In this document: positions 32,161 to 40,381 of the stretch, piece after piece
Numbering within the stretch: position 1 is the stretch's first letter
Layout: every line of letters begins with the position of its first letter
Assembly: GCA_021738535.1 (NCBI GenBank)
Contig: JAIPBU010000018.1
Span: 1-64,000, forward strand
DNA: 64,000 bases
Reading direction: 5' to 3'
DNA from: Bacteroidales bacterium
GTDB lineage: Bacteria > Bacteroidota > Bacteroidia > Bacteroidales > VadinHA17
Translations under genes and position numbers: made by a program
The notes under the pieces: generated by a model
Told to the model about the DNA's origin: nothing
The model's database searches: none
Seen by the model: the letters and a program-made list of their open reading frames with translations, nothing else

Positions 32161-33666
32161 CTAGAATCCAGCGGGGCTACCTACTCTGATCATGGCACAA
32201 CGGAATCCAAGATCATCTCTTGCAGCTTCCTGATCAAGAAATCTTCTTGTTGAGGGATTCAGCCAGTAAGCCCTGTCTTTCCATGATCCTCCTTTGATAA
32301 CCCGGGCCCTGTCATCAATTAATGAAACAGGCATTTGATCATTCTGACCCTGTATGTACATTGATTCGGTACTTTCCTGCTGATCCTCACCTGTCCATTG
32401 GCCGCTGGCCTTTATTTGTGAAAGATTATCTCCGTCAAGGTAATTTCTGTAATCTCCTTTCTGGTAATTGTACCTGTCAGCCACATCCTCAGACTTCACT
32501 GTATCCACAGGCATACGTCCAAGTTCATCCTTTGTAACCAGGTTACCATTGGCATCACGCTCAAGGTCTGTATATACATTACCCCTGAAAGGATTAAAAG
32601 CATCTACATCACGAGCACTCAATGGCCTGTAAACATCCTGCACCCATTCATTCACATTACCTGCCATACAATAGAGTCCATAATCGTTGGGCCAGTAAGA
32701 TTTTACTTCCACAGTAATTGAACCGTTATCGTTAAGACTACCGGCAACTCCCATCAGGTCACCTCTTCCCCTTACAAAGTTAGCCATAAATTCTCCGCGA
32801 TGTTTTTTGGCTGAATTTCGGACATTGTGACCGTCCCAGGGGTAAATTCTTCTTTCAAAGATTCTTTCCTCGAAGGTATTGCCTCTAAGGGCATAGGCTG
32901 CAAATTCCCACTCTGCCTCAGTTGGCAGTCTGTATGCCGGAAGCAGTAGCCCATCTTCGAGTTGTACCCTTCTTGTTTCCTCATTGGGATCCAGGCTGGG
33001 CAGATTCTGATTAACAACTCCTTCATACTGTCCTGCCAGGTAGGCTTCTGTATTAAAATTATTTTCGTTTTTCTGTTCGGGATCATAATTAAGTATCCCT
33101 TCATCAACGAGTATCTGTTCATTAACCCTGTCTGTACGCCATTTACAGTAGTCTGTTGCCTGGTTCCAGTTAACACCCACTACCGGGTAATTATTATATG
33201 AAGGGTGCCTGAAATAATACTGTACATATGGATCATTATATCCCAGGGGCGAACGCCATACCAGGGTATCCGGCAAGGCTCTCTTATGTACTTCAGGATA
33301 ATCGACGTATACACGCTGGAGCCACCAGAGGTATAACTTATAATCAACGTTTCGCACTTCAGTCTCATCCATGTAGAAAGATGAAACAGTTACCCTGCGT
33401 ATAGGATTGTTCCAATCATACATAACATCTTCCTGAACACGACCCATTGTAAAGGTTCCTCCCTCAATAAGTACAAGCCCCGGACCTGTTTCCTGCTCAG
33501 CTCCAATCTTTACCTCAAACCCACCGTTGTCAGGATTATTATAATCCCAGCCGGTTGTGGGTGACACGTTTGGATTTTCACCACGGTTACAGGAAGCCAG
33601 TAATATTGCAACCGCTACCAGTAGTGAGGATGATAATCTATACATAAGATGATAGGTTTTGGTCAT
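32161..33666 (-). CDS. gldJ: Gliding motility/type IX secretion lipoprotein GldJ (SUMF1-like)
   Basis: The first TTG of the frame (33690) lies inside a likely promoter box, so I use the ATG at 33666, giving 501 residues. A lipoprotein signal ends at LLASC with Cys26. The rest is a formylglycine-generating-enzyme-like (SUMF1) domain, with VLIEGGTFTMG, FYMDETEVRN, YRLPTEAEWEFAA, GNVNEWVQDVY and DLGFRCA. GldJ and its paralogue GldK form the outer-membrane-linked rings of the type IX machine; they are structural, not enzymes. The FTMGRVQEDVMYDWNN segment and the murF-gldJ-porU-porV neighbourhood, known from Flavobacterium, favour GldJ over GldK. Confidence 0.9.
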   Translation of the reverse strand: MTKTYHLMYRLSSSLLVAVAILLASCNRGENPNVSPTTGWDYNNPDNGGFEVKIGAEQETGPGLVLIEGGTFTMGRVQEDVMYDWNNPIRRVTVSSFYMDETEVRNVDYKLYLWWLQRVYVDYPEVHKRALPDTLVWRSPLGYNDPYVQYYFRHPSYNNYPVVGVNWNQATDYCKWRTDRVNEQILVDEGILNYDPEQKNENNFNTEAYLAGQYEGVVNQNLPSLDPNEETRRVQLEDGLLLPAYRLPTEAEWEFAAYALRGNTFEERIFERRIYPWDGHNVRNSAKKHRGEFMANFVRGRGDLMGVAGSLNDNGSITVEVKSYWPNDYGLYCMAGNVNEWVQDVYRPLSARDVDAFNPFRGNVYTDLERDANGNLVTKDELGRMPVDTVKSEDVADRYNYQKGDYRNYLDGDNLSQIKASGQWTGEDQQESTESMYIQGQNDQMPVSLIDDRARVIKGGSWKDRAYWLNPSTRRFLDQEAARDDLGFRCAMIRVGSPAGF

Positions 33667-33678
33667 ATTAATTATTTT

Positions 33679-33686
33679 CAAATATA
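33679..33686 (-). promoter_or_regulatory. Candidate -7 box of gldJ
   Basis: The minus strand reads TATATTTG, a perfect TAnnTTTG match, 12 bases before the gldJ ATG at 33666. A clear -33 element is not seen. The box contains the TTG-rich codons that extend the gldJ frame upstream, so that extension is unlikely to be translated. Confidence 0.45.
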
Positions 33687-33725
33687 ACAAATTTTATAAA
33701 AAGTGTCTTTATTTATCAAATATAA

Positions 33726-34760
33726 CTACAATTTAGGATATTTTATTGCTTTTATGATATCTCTTTTTTCAACATTATTCAAACTTATTATGACTGATAT
33801 CTGGTTTGAAAGGGTAAAAGGCCGTATTTTACCACTGCTGACAGGATTGAAATTATAGTTATATGCAAATTCCATTCTGCCGGTATCATAACTTATTCCT
33901 GTCTGAAGAAATGCAAAATCATAAGAGAACGCATAAAAGGGCATGACATTAACAGACAGGCCATTATAAGACACTGAAGCACCTGCTGAAAGCAGGATTA
34001 GCTGGTCCTGCGCAGACAGAAAAAACGCCGGTTCTACCCGGAATCTATTTTTCTCTGAACCAAACGCCGCTGCTCCATGAACTGAATAACGTCTTCCAAG
34101 CCGGGATCCGGGATAGTTGTTAGCATTTAAGTAAGGTCTGAATAAATGATTAATAGTAAATCCTGCGTGGTAATTCCTGTAACTGACAAGAAATCCCACT
34201 CCGGCATCAAAAACAGTGTTTGAAATACCTGAAATTGTCTCAGCTGACGGTGAAATTAGACCTGTGAGCGGATCAACCTGGTCAGGAAGAATGATATTCC
34301 CTGTTTTTACACTCCTGTTTATCAGGGATGCCATAAACCCTGCATTAATGTAAATATCTTTAGTCGCACGAAGATGATAAGAATATGCTGCTCCCGTCCT
34401 TAATTCATTAATTAATGGTCCAAGGATATTATCTGATATATATATTCCCACACCCCCATGAACCGGTTTTAAAAAAGTATCATAGGATAAGAATACACTG
34501 TGCAGATCCAGTCCCCGGCCAGGGTAATAATCACGGTAATTCAGCCTGAGCTTTCCCATAGCCTGTGATCCTGCAAGTGCCGGGTTAGATTGTACCGGGT
34601 TGTAATAAAAGCTGTATGCTTCATTATCCTGACCCCCGGCAGAAAAACAGATTAAAAATAAAGACAAGCAAAGAATGACTATTTTTGTACATCTGATTCT
34701 TCTAAAATTAAACAAATCAGATGCCGGCGGTGTAATATTTAAGAATTGTTTTGGCCACAT
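33726..34760 (-). CDS. PorP/SprF family type IX secretion membrane protein
   Basis: The 344-residue protein carries the family start DNEAYSFYYNPVQSNPALAG, then alternating beta-strands typical of an outer-membrane barrel with an aromatic end region. The hydrophobic signal (about 32-48) is preceded by about 30 extra residues (MWPKQFLNITPP), so the true start may be downstream at a non-ATG codon such as TTG. PorP/SprF proteins help export or anchor specific cargo, including SprB-like adhesins. It lies upstream of gldJ on the same strand and is divergent from porU, with 74 bases between. The giant adhesin at the left edge is a possible partner by analogy with SprF/SprB; this is inference. Confidence 0.88.
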   Translation of the reverse strand: MWPKQFLNITPPASDLFNFRRIRCTKIVILCLSLFLICFSAGGQDNEAYSFYYNPVQSNPALAGSQAMGKLRLNYRDYYPGRGLDLHSVFLSYDTFLKPVHGGVGIYISDNILGPLINELRTGAAYSYHLRATKDIYINAGFMASLINRSVKTGNIILPDQVDPLTGLISPSAETISGISNTVFDAGVGFLVSYRNYHAGFTINHLFRPYLNANNYPGSRLGRRYSVHGAAAFGSEKNRFRVEPAFFLSAQDQLILLSAGASVSYNGLSVNVMPFYAFSYDFAFLQTGISYDTGRMEFAYNYNFNPVSSGKIRPFTLSNQISVIISLNNVEKRDIIKAIKYPKL

Positions 34761-34834
34761 ATTTGCAATATGAACATACTTGATACGTTAATTATTGTAA
34801 CAAGCGTGACAAACTTAATGAAATAGACTGATTT

Positions 34835-37800
34835 TTGAATAAGCGTGTATATATATTGATCTTCTTCATTTTTACAGCCTCACTGTCATTGGCCCAGGAA
34901 TTTGTGTCAGGCTCAGTTTTGTCATCAGGCACCTGGCACAAGATCAAAATACTGAAAGAAGGGATATACAGAATTGATTATGAACAGCTTAAAGAGCTTG
35001 GCCTGCAGCCAGGCCATGAGATTGGTATCTACAATAATAATTTTGGTATATTATCATATTATAACACTGACGAAAAGCCTGATGATCTGGAAAAAACGGC
35101 AATTCATATTGAGAGGGGTCAGGATGGTGTTTTCAATGACGGTGACTACATTCTTTTCTACGGTAACGCCACGCACCGCTGGAAATATTCAGAAACAGAC
35201 AGCAGGTATTATTTCGCCAGGCATCACTACTCTGATACCGCGGTATATTTTCTGAAGCTTAATGACACTCCTGTTGAAATACAGGTGTCAGATGTAACTG
35301 AACAGGCTGACTATTTTTCAGAAGCTTCAGATCTGTTAATACGTCATGAATCTGAAGATGAAAACATTCTTAAATCCGGCAGGGAATGGTATGAAGCTCT
35401 TGCTCCGGGAGTAGCTAAGGAAATATCACACAACCTGGGTAATTATAACGTTGTCGCGGGCACATACCCTGAATATAAAATGAGAGTCCTTGCAAGATCC
35501 CAGGATCAAACAGTTATAAGGTTTAACATTGACGGCGAAACCATCTCATCGGTACCGGTTAACGGTATAAATATATTTAATACAGCCGGCACTTATGCAA
35601 GGGCCGTTACTGACAGCGGACTGATTGAAACACTTTCAGCCAGCCCGTCAATGAACATTAACTTTCACAACAATGGGAATCCTTCTGCCAGGGGCTGGCT
35701 GGATTATCTCAATATTGAGGCAAAGGTCAGAAACGAGTTTTACTCCCCTGGAGAGCGACATTTTATTATCAGGGACAAGGCAAGCACAGGGCCGGGTACT
35801 GTTACAGAATTTTCCATAAGTACTGACATGCAGGATCTGAATATCTGGGATATAACTGATCAGATGAGGACTAAAAGGGTAAAATATGATTACTCACTGA
35901 ACACCTGCACATTCAGATCGAGAACAGACAGCCTGAAAAAATTTATTGTTTTCACCCGTGAGAATGTCATTAAACCCCGGATAGTGAAAGAACCGGTAAG
36001 TAATCAGAATATTCACGCTTATCGTGAAGCTGACATGATAATAATAAGTCACCCGGCTTTTACCGCTTATGCCGGTGAAATAGAAGAGATTCACCGTCTT
36101 AATGACGGCCTTAGCAGCATAATCATTACACCAACGGAAATATATAATGAGTTTTCAGGTGGTATTCCGGATATCAGTGCACTGAGAAATTTTGTAAAAA
36201 TGATTTACTCCAGGAGTAAAGACACTGAGAAAGAATTAAAATATTTATTGCTTTTTGGGGACGGTTCATTTGAAAATAAAACAGCACCGCCCAGGAATCC
36301 GAATTTCATACCAACATATCAGACACGTAACTCACACATAAGCATTTTGTCATTTACCTCAGATGACTATTATGGTCTTCTTGACAACGGCGAAGGAGAA
36401 TATGAGGGAACACTTGATATTGGAGTCGGCCGCCTGCCGGTCTCTGATACAAACCAGGCAGGGGTTATGATCAATAAGATAAAAACCTATATTTCACCGG
36501 AGAGTTTGGGGCCATGGCGTAATATCATTACTATGGTAGCTGATGATGAGGATAATAACATCCATATGAATGACGCAGATAACCTTTCTGATATAATTGA
36601 AAACCAGAGACCATCTTTCAATATAGAAAAGATCTACCTTGATTCATATGAACAGGAAACAAGTGTAAACGGTGATTCATATCCTGAAGCCACAAGGGCT
36701 ATAAATGAGAGAGTGAATAATGGATGCCTTATAGTGAATTACGCCGGGCATGGCAATGAGCTGGGCCTTGCTCATGAAAGGGTTGTTAATAGTGAGACCA
36801 TAAATTCATGGATAAACAAGAAAAAATACCCTGTCTTTATTACCGCAACATGCGAATTTTCAAGGTTTGAAGACATAGATATAGATCCCGGATCAGGAGA
36901 TATAACTCAAAAATCATCTGCAGGAGAGCTTGTTTTATTAAATCCCGGAGGCGGAGCAATTGCATTACTGACAACCACAAGAATTGTATATGCATCACAT
37001 AACTACAACCTGGCTTCAAATCTGTACAAAAATGCCTTTAAAACGGGAGAAGACGGGAAGGGACTGACCCTGGGTGATATTATGCGAATTGCAAAGATAA
37101 ATACAGGGGGCAGCAATAAAAGAAACTTCACCCTGCTGGGCGATCCTGCCCTGCGACTTGCATATCCATGGCATGGCAGTGTAATTACAGATTCCATCAA
37201 CAGTAAACCTGTATCCGTTCTTAACGACACCTTAAAAGCCCTTTCAGAATTAAACATTAAAGGCCACCTAACAGATAACGCGGGAAACAAGCTTAACTCC
37301 TTCAATGGCTATGTTAACACGATACTGTTTGACAAAGAACACGAAATCAACACACTGGCCAATGACGGAGGCCTTCCGTTTACCTATAATACACATGACA
37401 GGATACTCTTCAGAGGTAAGGCCAGGGTCACAAACGGCAGGTTCAATATAAATATGCTTATCCCGAAGGATATTGACTATACCTATGGGAATGGTAAGCT
37501 CAGTTATTTTGCAACTGACAGCACTTATGACTATTCCGGATCTTTTAATGAAATAATTATAGGTGGTTTTAATAATACGGTATCTTCTGATACTTCAGGT
37601 CCTGAAATAAGGCTGTTTTTAAATGACACCCTTTTTCGTGAAGGAGGGATTACCGATGCCAATCCTGTGCTTCTTGCATTATTGAATGACCAGGGCAGCA
37701 TTAATACAACCGGTACCGGAATTGGTCATGACCTGGTGGCTGTCCTCGATGATGATCAAAGCCGGTCTATTATCCTGAACAAATACTACGAAAACGACTT

Positions 37801-38248
37801 TGGAACCTACAAATCAGGTAGAATTACCTATCCCCTCTCAAACCTGGAGCGCGGGCAACATAATATTTCAATTAAAGCCTGGGACAATTTTAATAATTCA
37901 TCAACCGAATCTCTGTTATTCTTTGTCAGAGATGAAGAAGGCCTGGTATTAAATAAACTGCTGAATTATCCAAATCCCTTTACAAACAGCACCAAAGTGA
38001 GCGTAGAGCATAACAGGGCCGGAGAGTTTATCCACCTGAGGATAGATATTATCAGTAGAAGCGGCAGGCTGGTAAAAACAATAGAAACAACGAGGCAAAC
38101 AGACGGATACAGGATTGATCCCATAATATGGGACGCAAGGGACAATCATGGCAACAGGGTAGCTGCCGGTATTTATATTTATACTGTAACAATCAGGACG
38201 GAAGATAACGAAGAAGCCAGGATTTCAGGGCGTATGATAATTTTATAA
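34835..38248 (+). CDS. porU: Type IX secretion sortase PorU (C25 peptidase)
   Basis: The only start that gives the signal peptide (MNKRVYILIFF...SLAQ, about 1-21) is TTG at 34835. At 1137 residues it fits PorU (P. gingivalis 1158). The gingipain-type C25 domain has catalytic His639 in YAGHGNE and Cys673 in ITATCEFS. The C-terminus (about 1040-1137) is a type IX sorting-domain-like beta-sandwich, YPNPF...AAGIYIYTV, which in PorU is retained. PorU removes the sorting domain of cargo at the cell surface and links it to lipopolysaccharide. porV follows 63 bases later. Confidence 0.95.
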   Translation: MNKRVYILIFFIFTASLSLAQEFVSGSVLSSGTWHKIKILKEGIYRIDYEQLKELGLQPGHEIGIYNNNFGILSYYNTDEKPDDLEKTAIHIERGQDGVFNDGDYILFYGNATHRWKYSETDSRYYFARHHYSDTAVYFLKLNDTPVEIQVSDVTEQADYFSEASDLLIRHESEDENILKSGREWYEALAPGVAKEISHNLGNYNVVAGTYPEYKMRVLARSQDQTVIRFNIDGETISSVPVNGINIFNTAGTYARAVTDSGLIETLSASPSMNINFHNNGNPSARGWLDYLNIEAKVRNEFYSPGERHFIIRDKASTGPGTVTEFSISTDMQDLNIWDITDQMRTKRVKYDYSLNTCTFRSRTDSLKKFIVFTRENVIKPRIVKEPVSNQNIHAYREADMIIISHPAFTAYAGEIEEIHRLNDGLSSIIITPTEIYNEFSGGIPDISALRNFVKMIYSRSKDTEKELKYLLLFGDGSFENKTAPPRNPNFIPTYQTRNSHISILSFTSDDYYGLLDNGEGEYEGTLDIGVGRLPVSDTNQAGVMINKIKTYISPESLGPWRNIITMVADDEDNNIHMNDADNLSDIIENQRPSFNIEKIYLDSYEQETSVNGDSYPEATRAINERVNNGCLIVNYAGHGNELGLAHERVVNSETINSWINKKKYPVFITATCEFSRFEDIDIDPGSGDITQKSSAGELVLLNPGGGAIALLTTTRIVYASHNYNLASNLYKNAFKTGEDGKGLTLGDIMRIAKINTGGSNKRNFTLLGDPALRLAYPWHGSVITDSINSKPVSVLNDTLKALSELNIKGHLTDNAGNKLNSFNGYVNTILFDKEHEINTLANDGGLPFTYNTHDRILFRGKARVTNGRFNINMLIPKDIDYTYGNGKLSYFATDSTYDYSGSFNEIIIGGFNNTVSSDTSGPEIRLFLNDTLFREGGITDANPVLLALLNDQGSINTTGTGIGHDLVAVLDDDQSRSIILNKYYENDFGTYKSGRITYPLSNLERGQHNISIKAWDNFNNSSTESLLFFVRDEEGLVLNKLLNYPNPFTNSTKVSVEHNRAGEFIHLRIDIISRSGRLVKTIETTRQTDGYRIDPIIWDARDNHGNRVAAGIYIYTVTIRTEDNEEARISGRMIIL

Positions 38249-38282
38249 ACCTGACACAATAAAGAGTGCTGATAAATGTTTA

Positions 38283-38290
38283 TATATTTG
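38283..38290 (+). promoter_or_regulatory. Candidate -7 box of porV
   Basis: TATATTTG matches TAnnTTTG and lies 21 bases before the porV ATG. No TTTG-type -33 element is seen at 19-21 bases, so porV may use this promoter in addition to read-through from porU. Confidence 0.4.
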
Positions 38291-38311
38291 CGTGCGATAA
38301 ATTAATAAGAG

Positions 38312-39475
38312 ATGAGAGATAAATATATCATATCCTGCCTGATTCTCTGTTTTGCATCCTCATGGGTTCTCAGGGCACAGGAAGACGAACTTAATGCCAT
38401 ACAATACGTTGTCCCCTTCCTTCTTATTGCCCCGGATTCAAGAGCCGGTGCAATGGGTGATGCAGGTGCTGCAACATCTCCTGATATATACAGCATGCAC
38501 TGGAATCCCTCGAAGTATGCATTCATTGACGGGGAAGGTGGGATAGGGATTTCATACTCACCCTGGCTGAGAACACTTGTTCCAGATATCAACATTGCTT
38601 ATCTTACAGGATATTACAGGCTTGACGACAAACAGGTTATAAGTTCAAGCCTTCTGTATTCAAGTCTTGGTGACATACCGTTTACTGATGATTTTGGGAA
38701 TATTGAACGCAATTTCAGACCAAATGAGTTTGCCCTGGATGCTGCATATTCAAGGTTACTGACTGATAAGATTGCCGGTGCCATAGCTTTCAGGTTCATT
38801 TATTCCAATCTAACCGGCGGGTTTCCTGCAGGAGGCACAGAAACAAAGCCGGGACTATCAGTAGCAGCAGATATTTCATTTTATTACCGCAATGATATAT
38901 CGCTGGGTTCAAAAGATGCTTTACTCTCTTTCGGAACAAATTTTTCAAATATAGGTACCAAGATGTCCTATACAGATGAAAACGATCCTGATTTCATTCC
39001 TATGAACCTTCGCCTGGGACCGTCTCTCAACATAGAGCTGGACAACTATAACGATATAAACCTTGCAGTTGATTTTAATAAATTACTGGTGCCAACCCCT
39101 CCTGTTTATGATCCTGCTACAGGTGACATTATTGACGGTAAAGATCCCAATGTGGCAGTTCCGGTAGCAATCTTTCAATCCTTTATAGATGCACCTGGAG
39201 GCTTCAGGGAAGAACTGAATGAAATAAGCTATTCCTTCGGCCTCGAATACTGGTACAATCAGCAGTTTGCCATCAGGGGCGGATATTTTCACGAGCATGC
39301 CACCAAGGGTAACAGGAAATATTTTACGGCCGGTGCCGGTTTCAGGATGAATGTGTTTTCACTCGATTTTTCATACCTTATGCCCCTGGTGAATAATCAT
39401 CCCCTGGCACGCACATTAAGGTTTTCACTATCTTTTGATTTCGATGCATTCAGAAACATAAATACTTCCGGCTAA
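38312..39475 (+). CDS. porV: Type IX secretion outer-membrane protein PorV
   Basis: The 387-residue protein has a signal peptide (about 1-22, ending LRAQ) and a FadL-like outer-membrane barrel. Family hallmarks are VVPFLLIAPDSRAGAMGDAG near the N-terminus, ATSPDIYSMHWNPSK, and the final strand with RTLRFSLSFDF. PorV (LptO) carries cargo from the SprA translocon to the PorU sortase. The stop TAA overlaps the ispF ATG by one base (TAATG), so the two genes are translationally coupled. Confidence 0.94.
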   Translation: MRDKYIISCLILCFASSWVLRAQEDELNAIQYVVPFLLIAPDSRAGAMGDAGAATSPDIYSMHWNPSKYAFIDGEGGIGISYSPWLRTLVPDINIAYLTGYYRLDDKQVISSSLLYSSLGDIPFTDDFGNIERNFRPNEFALDAAYSRLLTDKIAGAIAFRFIYSNLTGGFPAGGTETKPGLSVAADISFYYRNDISLGSKDALLSFGTNFSNIGTKMSYTDENDPDFIPMNLRLGPSLNIELDNYNDINLAVDFNKLLVPTPPVYDPATGDIIDGKDPNVAVPVAIFQSFIDAPGGFREELNEISYSFGLEYWYNQQFAIRGGYFHEHATKGNRKYFTAGAGFRMNVFSLDFSYLMPLVNNHPLARTLRFSLSFDFDAFRNINTSG

Positions 39476-39954
39476 TGGATATCAGAACAGGGCAGGGAAT
39501 AGATTTTCACAGGCTCGCAGCCGGAGAAAAACTCTGGCTGGGAGGAATAAATATCCCACATGATAAAGGATGTATAGCGCATTCCGATGGAGATGTCCTC
39601 TTACACGCCATTTGTGATGCTCTGCTGGGTGCTGCAGGAATGAGAGATATAGGATATCATTTCCCGGACAATGATGAACAATACAGGAATATCAGTTCAG
39701 GGTTATTGCTGGAAAGAACAAGCGGCGTAATTGGAGAAAAAGGATTTTCAATTATTAATATCGATTCAACAATATGTCTGGAAGAGCCAAAATTAAGTAA
39801 GTACATTGACAAAATGTGCGAAGCCATAAGCCAAAAATGCAGGATTGACAGAGAAAGGGTATCTGTTAAGGCAACAACCACTGAAAAGATGGGATTCACA
39901 GGACGAGGTGAAGGAATTATTGCCCTTGCATCGGTTCTGATAGAGAAGAAGTAG
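39475..39954 (+). CDS. ispF: 2-C-methyl-D-erythritol 2,4-cyclodiphosphate synthase
   Basis: The 159 residues match IspF. Metal-binding Asp10 and His12 lie in GIDFHRL, and the third ligand is in the HSDGDVLLHAICDALLGA motif. The C-terminal EKMGFTGRGEGI is also typical. IspF makes the cyclic diphosphate in the non-mevalonate isoprenoid pathway. It is coupled to porV by a one-base overlap; this pairing with a secretion gene is an operon convenience seen in the phylum, not a functional link I can show. Confidence 0.95.
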   Translation: MDIRTGQGIDFHRLAAGEKLWLGGINIPHDKGCIAHSDGDVLLHAICDALLGAAGMRDIGYHFPDNDEQYRNISSGLLLERTSGVIGEKGFSIINIDSTICLEEPKLSKYIDKMCEAISQKCRIDRERVSVKATTTEKMGFTGRGEGIIALASVLIEKK

Positions 39955-40015
39955 ATAATCCCCTTAACCCATCTTTTTTTTACATCTTTTTTAATACTTT
40001 TACAACAAAAAAGGA

Positions 40016-40381
40016 ATGGATAAAACTACATTGGTGCTTGGTGCAAGCCCAAAACCTGACAGGTTTGCTTATAAGGCTGTTAGAAGCCTCCAGAGGAGAA
40101 ATATACCCGTAATTGCCATTGGCAGGAAAGATGCTGATCTGGATGGCATCAGGATAAGGAAAGGCAAGCCGGACAAGATAGGTTCTGTACACACAGTTAC
40201 ACTATACCTGAACGCAAAAAACCAGGCAGAGTACTATGATTATATACTTTCACTTAACCCCAGGCGCATAATTTTCAATCCGGGGACCAGGAATCCTGAA
40301 TTGGCCGACATGGCAAGAAAGAAAGGCATCACCGTTGTGGAAGACTGCATGCTTATTATGCTTAATAACGGCAGGTTTTAA
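40016..40381 (+). CDS. CoA-binding (Rossmann-type) domain protein
   Basis: The 121-residue protein starts with a glycine-rich nucleotide loop, TLVLGASPKPDRFAYKAV, and ends with the NPGTRNPELADMARKKGI segment of the CoA-binding domain family. It is a single-domain member of the fold found at the N-terminus of succinyl-CoA-synthetase-like proteins. The function of stand-alone members is not settled. Its stop is directly adjacent to the stop of the convergent hutU gene with no spacer. Confidence 0.85.
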   Translation: MDKTTLVLGASPKPDRFAYKAVRSLQRRNIPVIAIGRKDADLDGIRIRKGKPDKIGSVHTVTLYLNAKNQAEYYDYILSLNPRRIIFNPGTRNPELADMARKKGITVVEDCMLIMLNNGRF

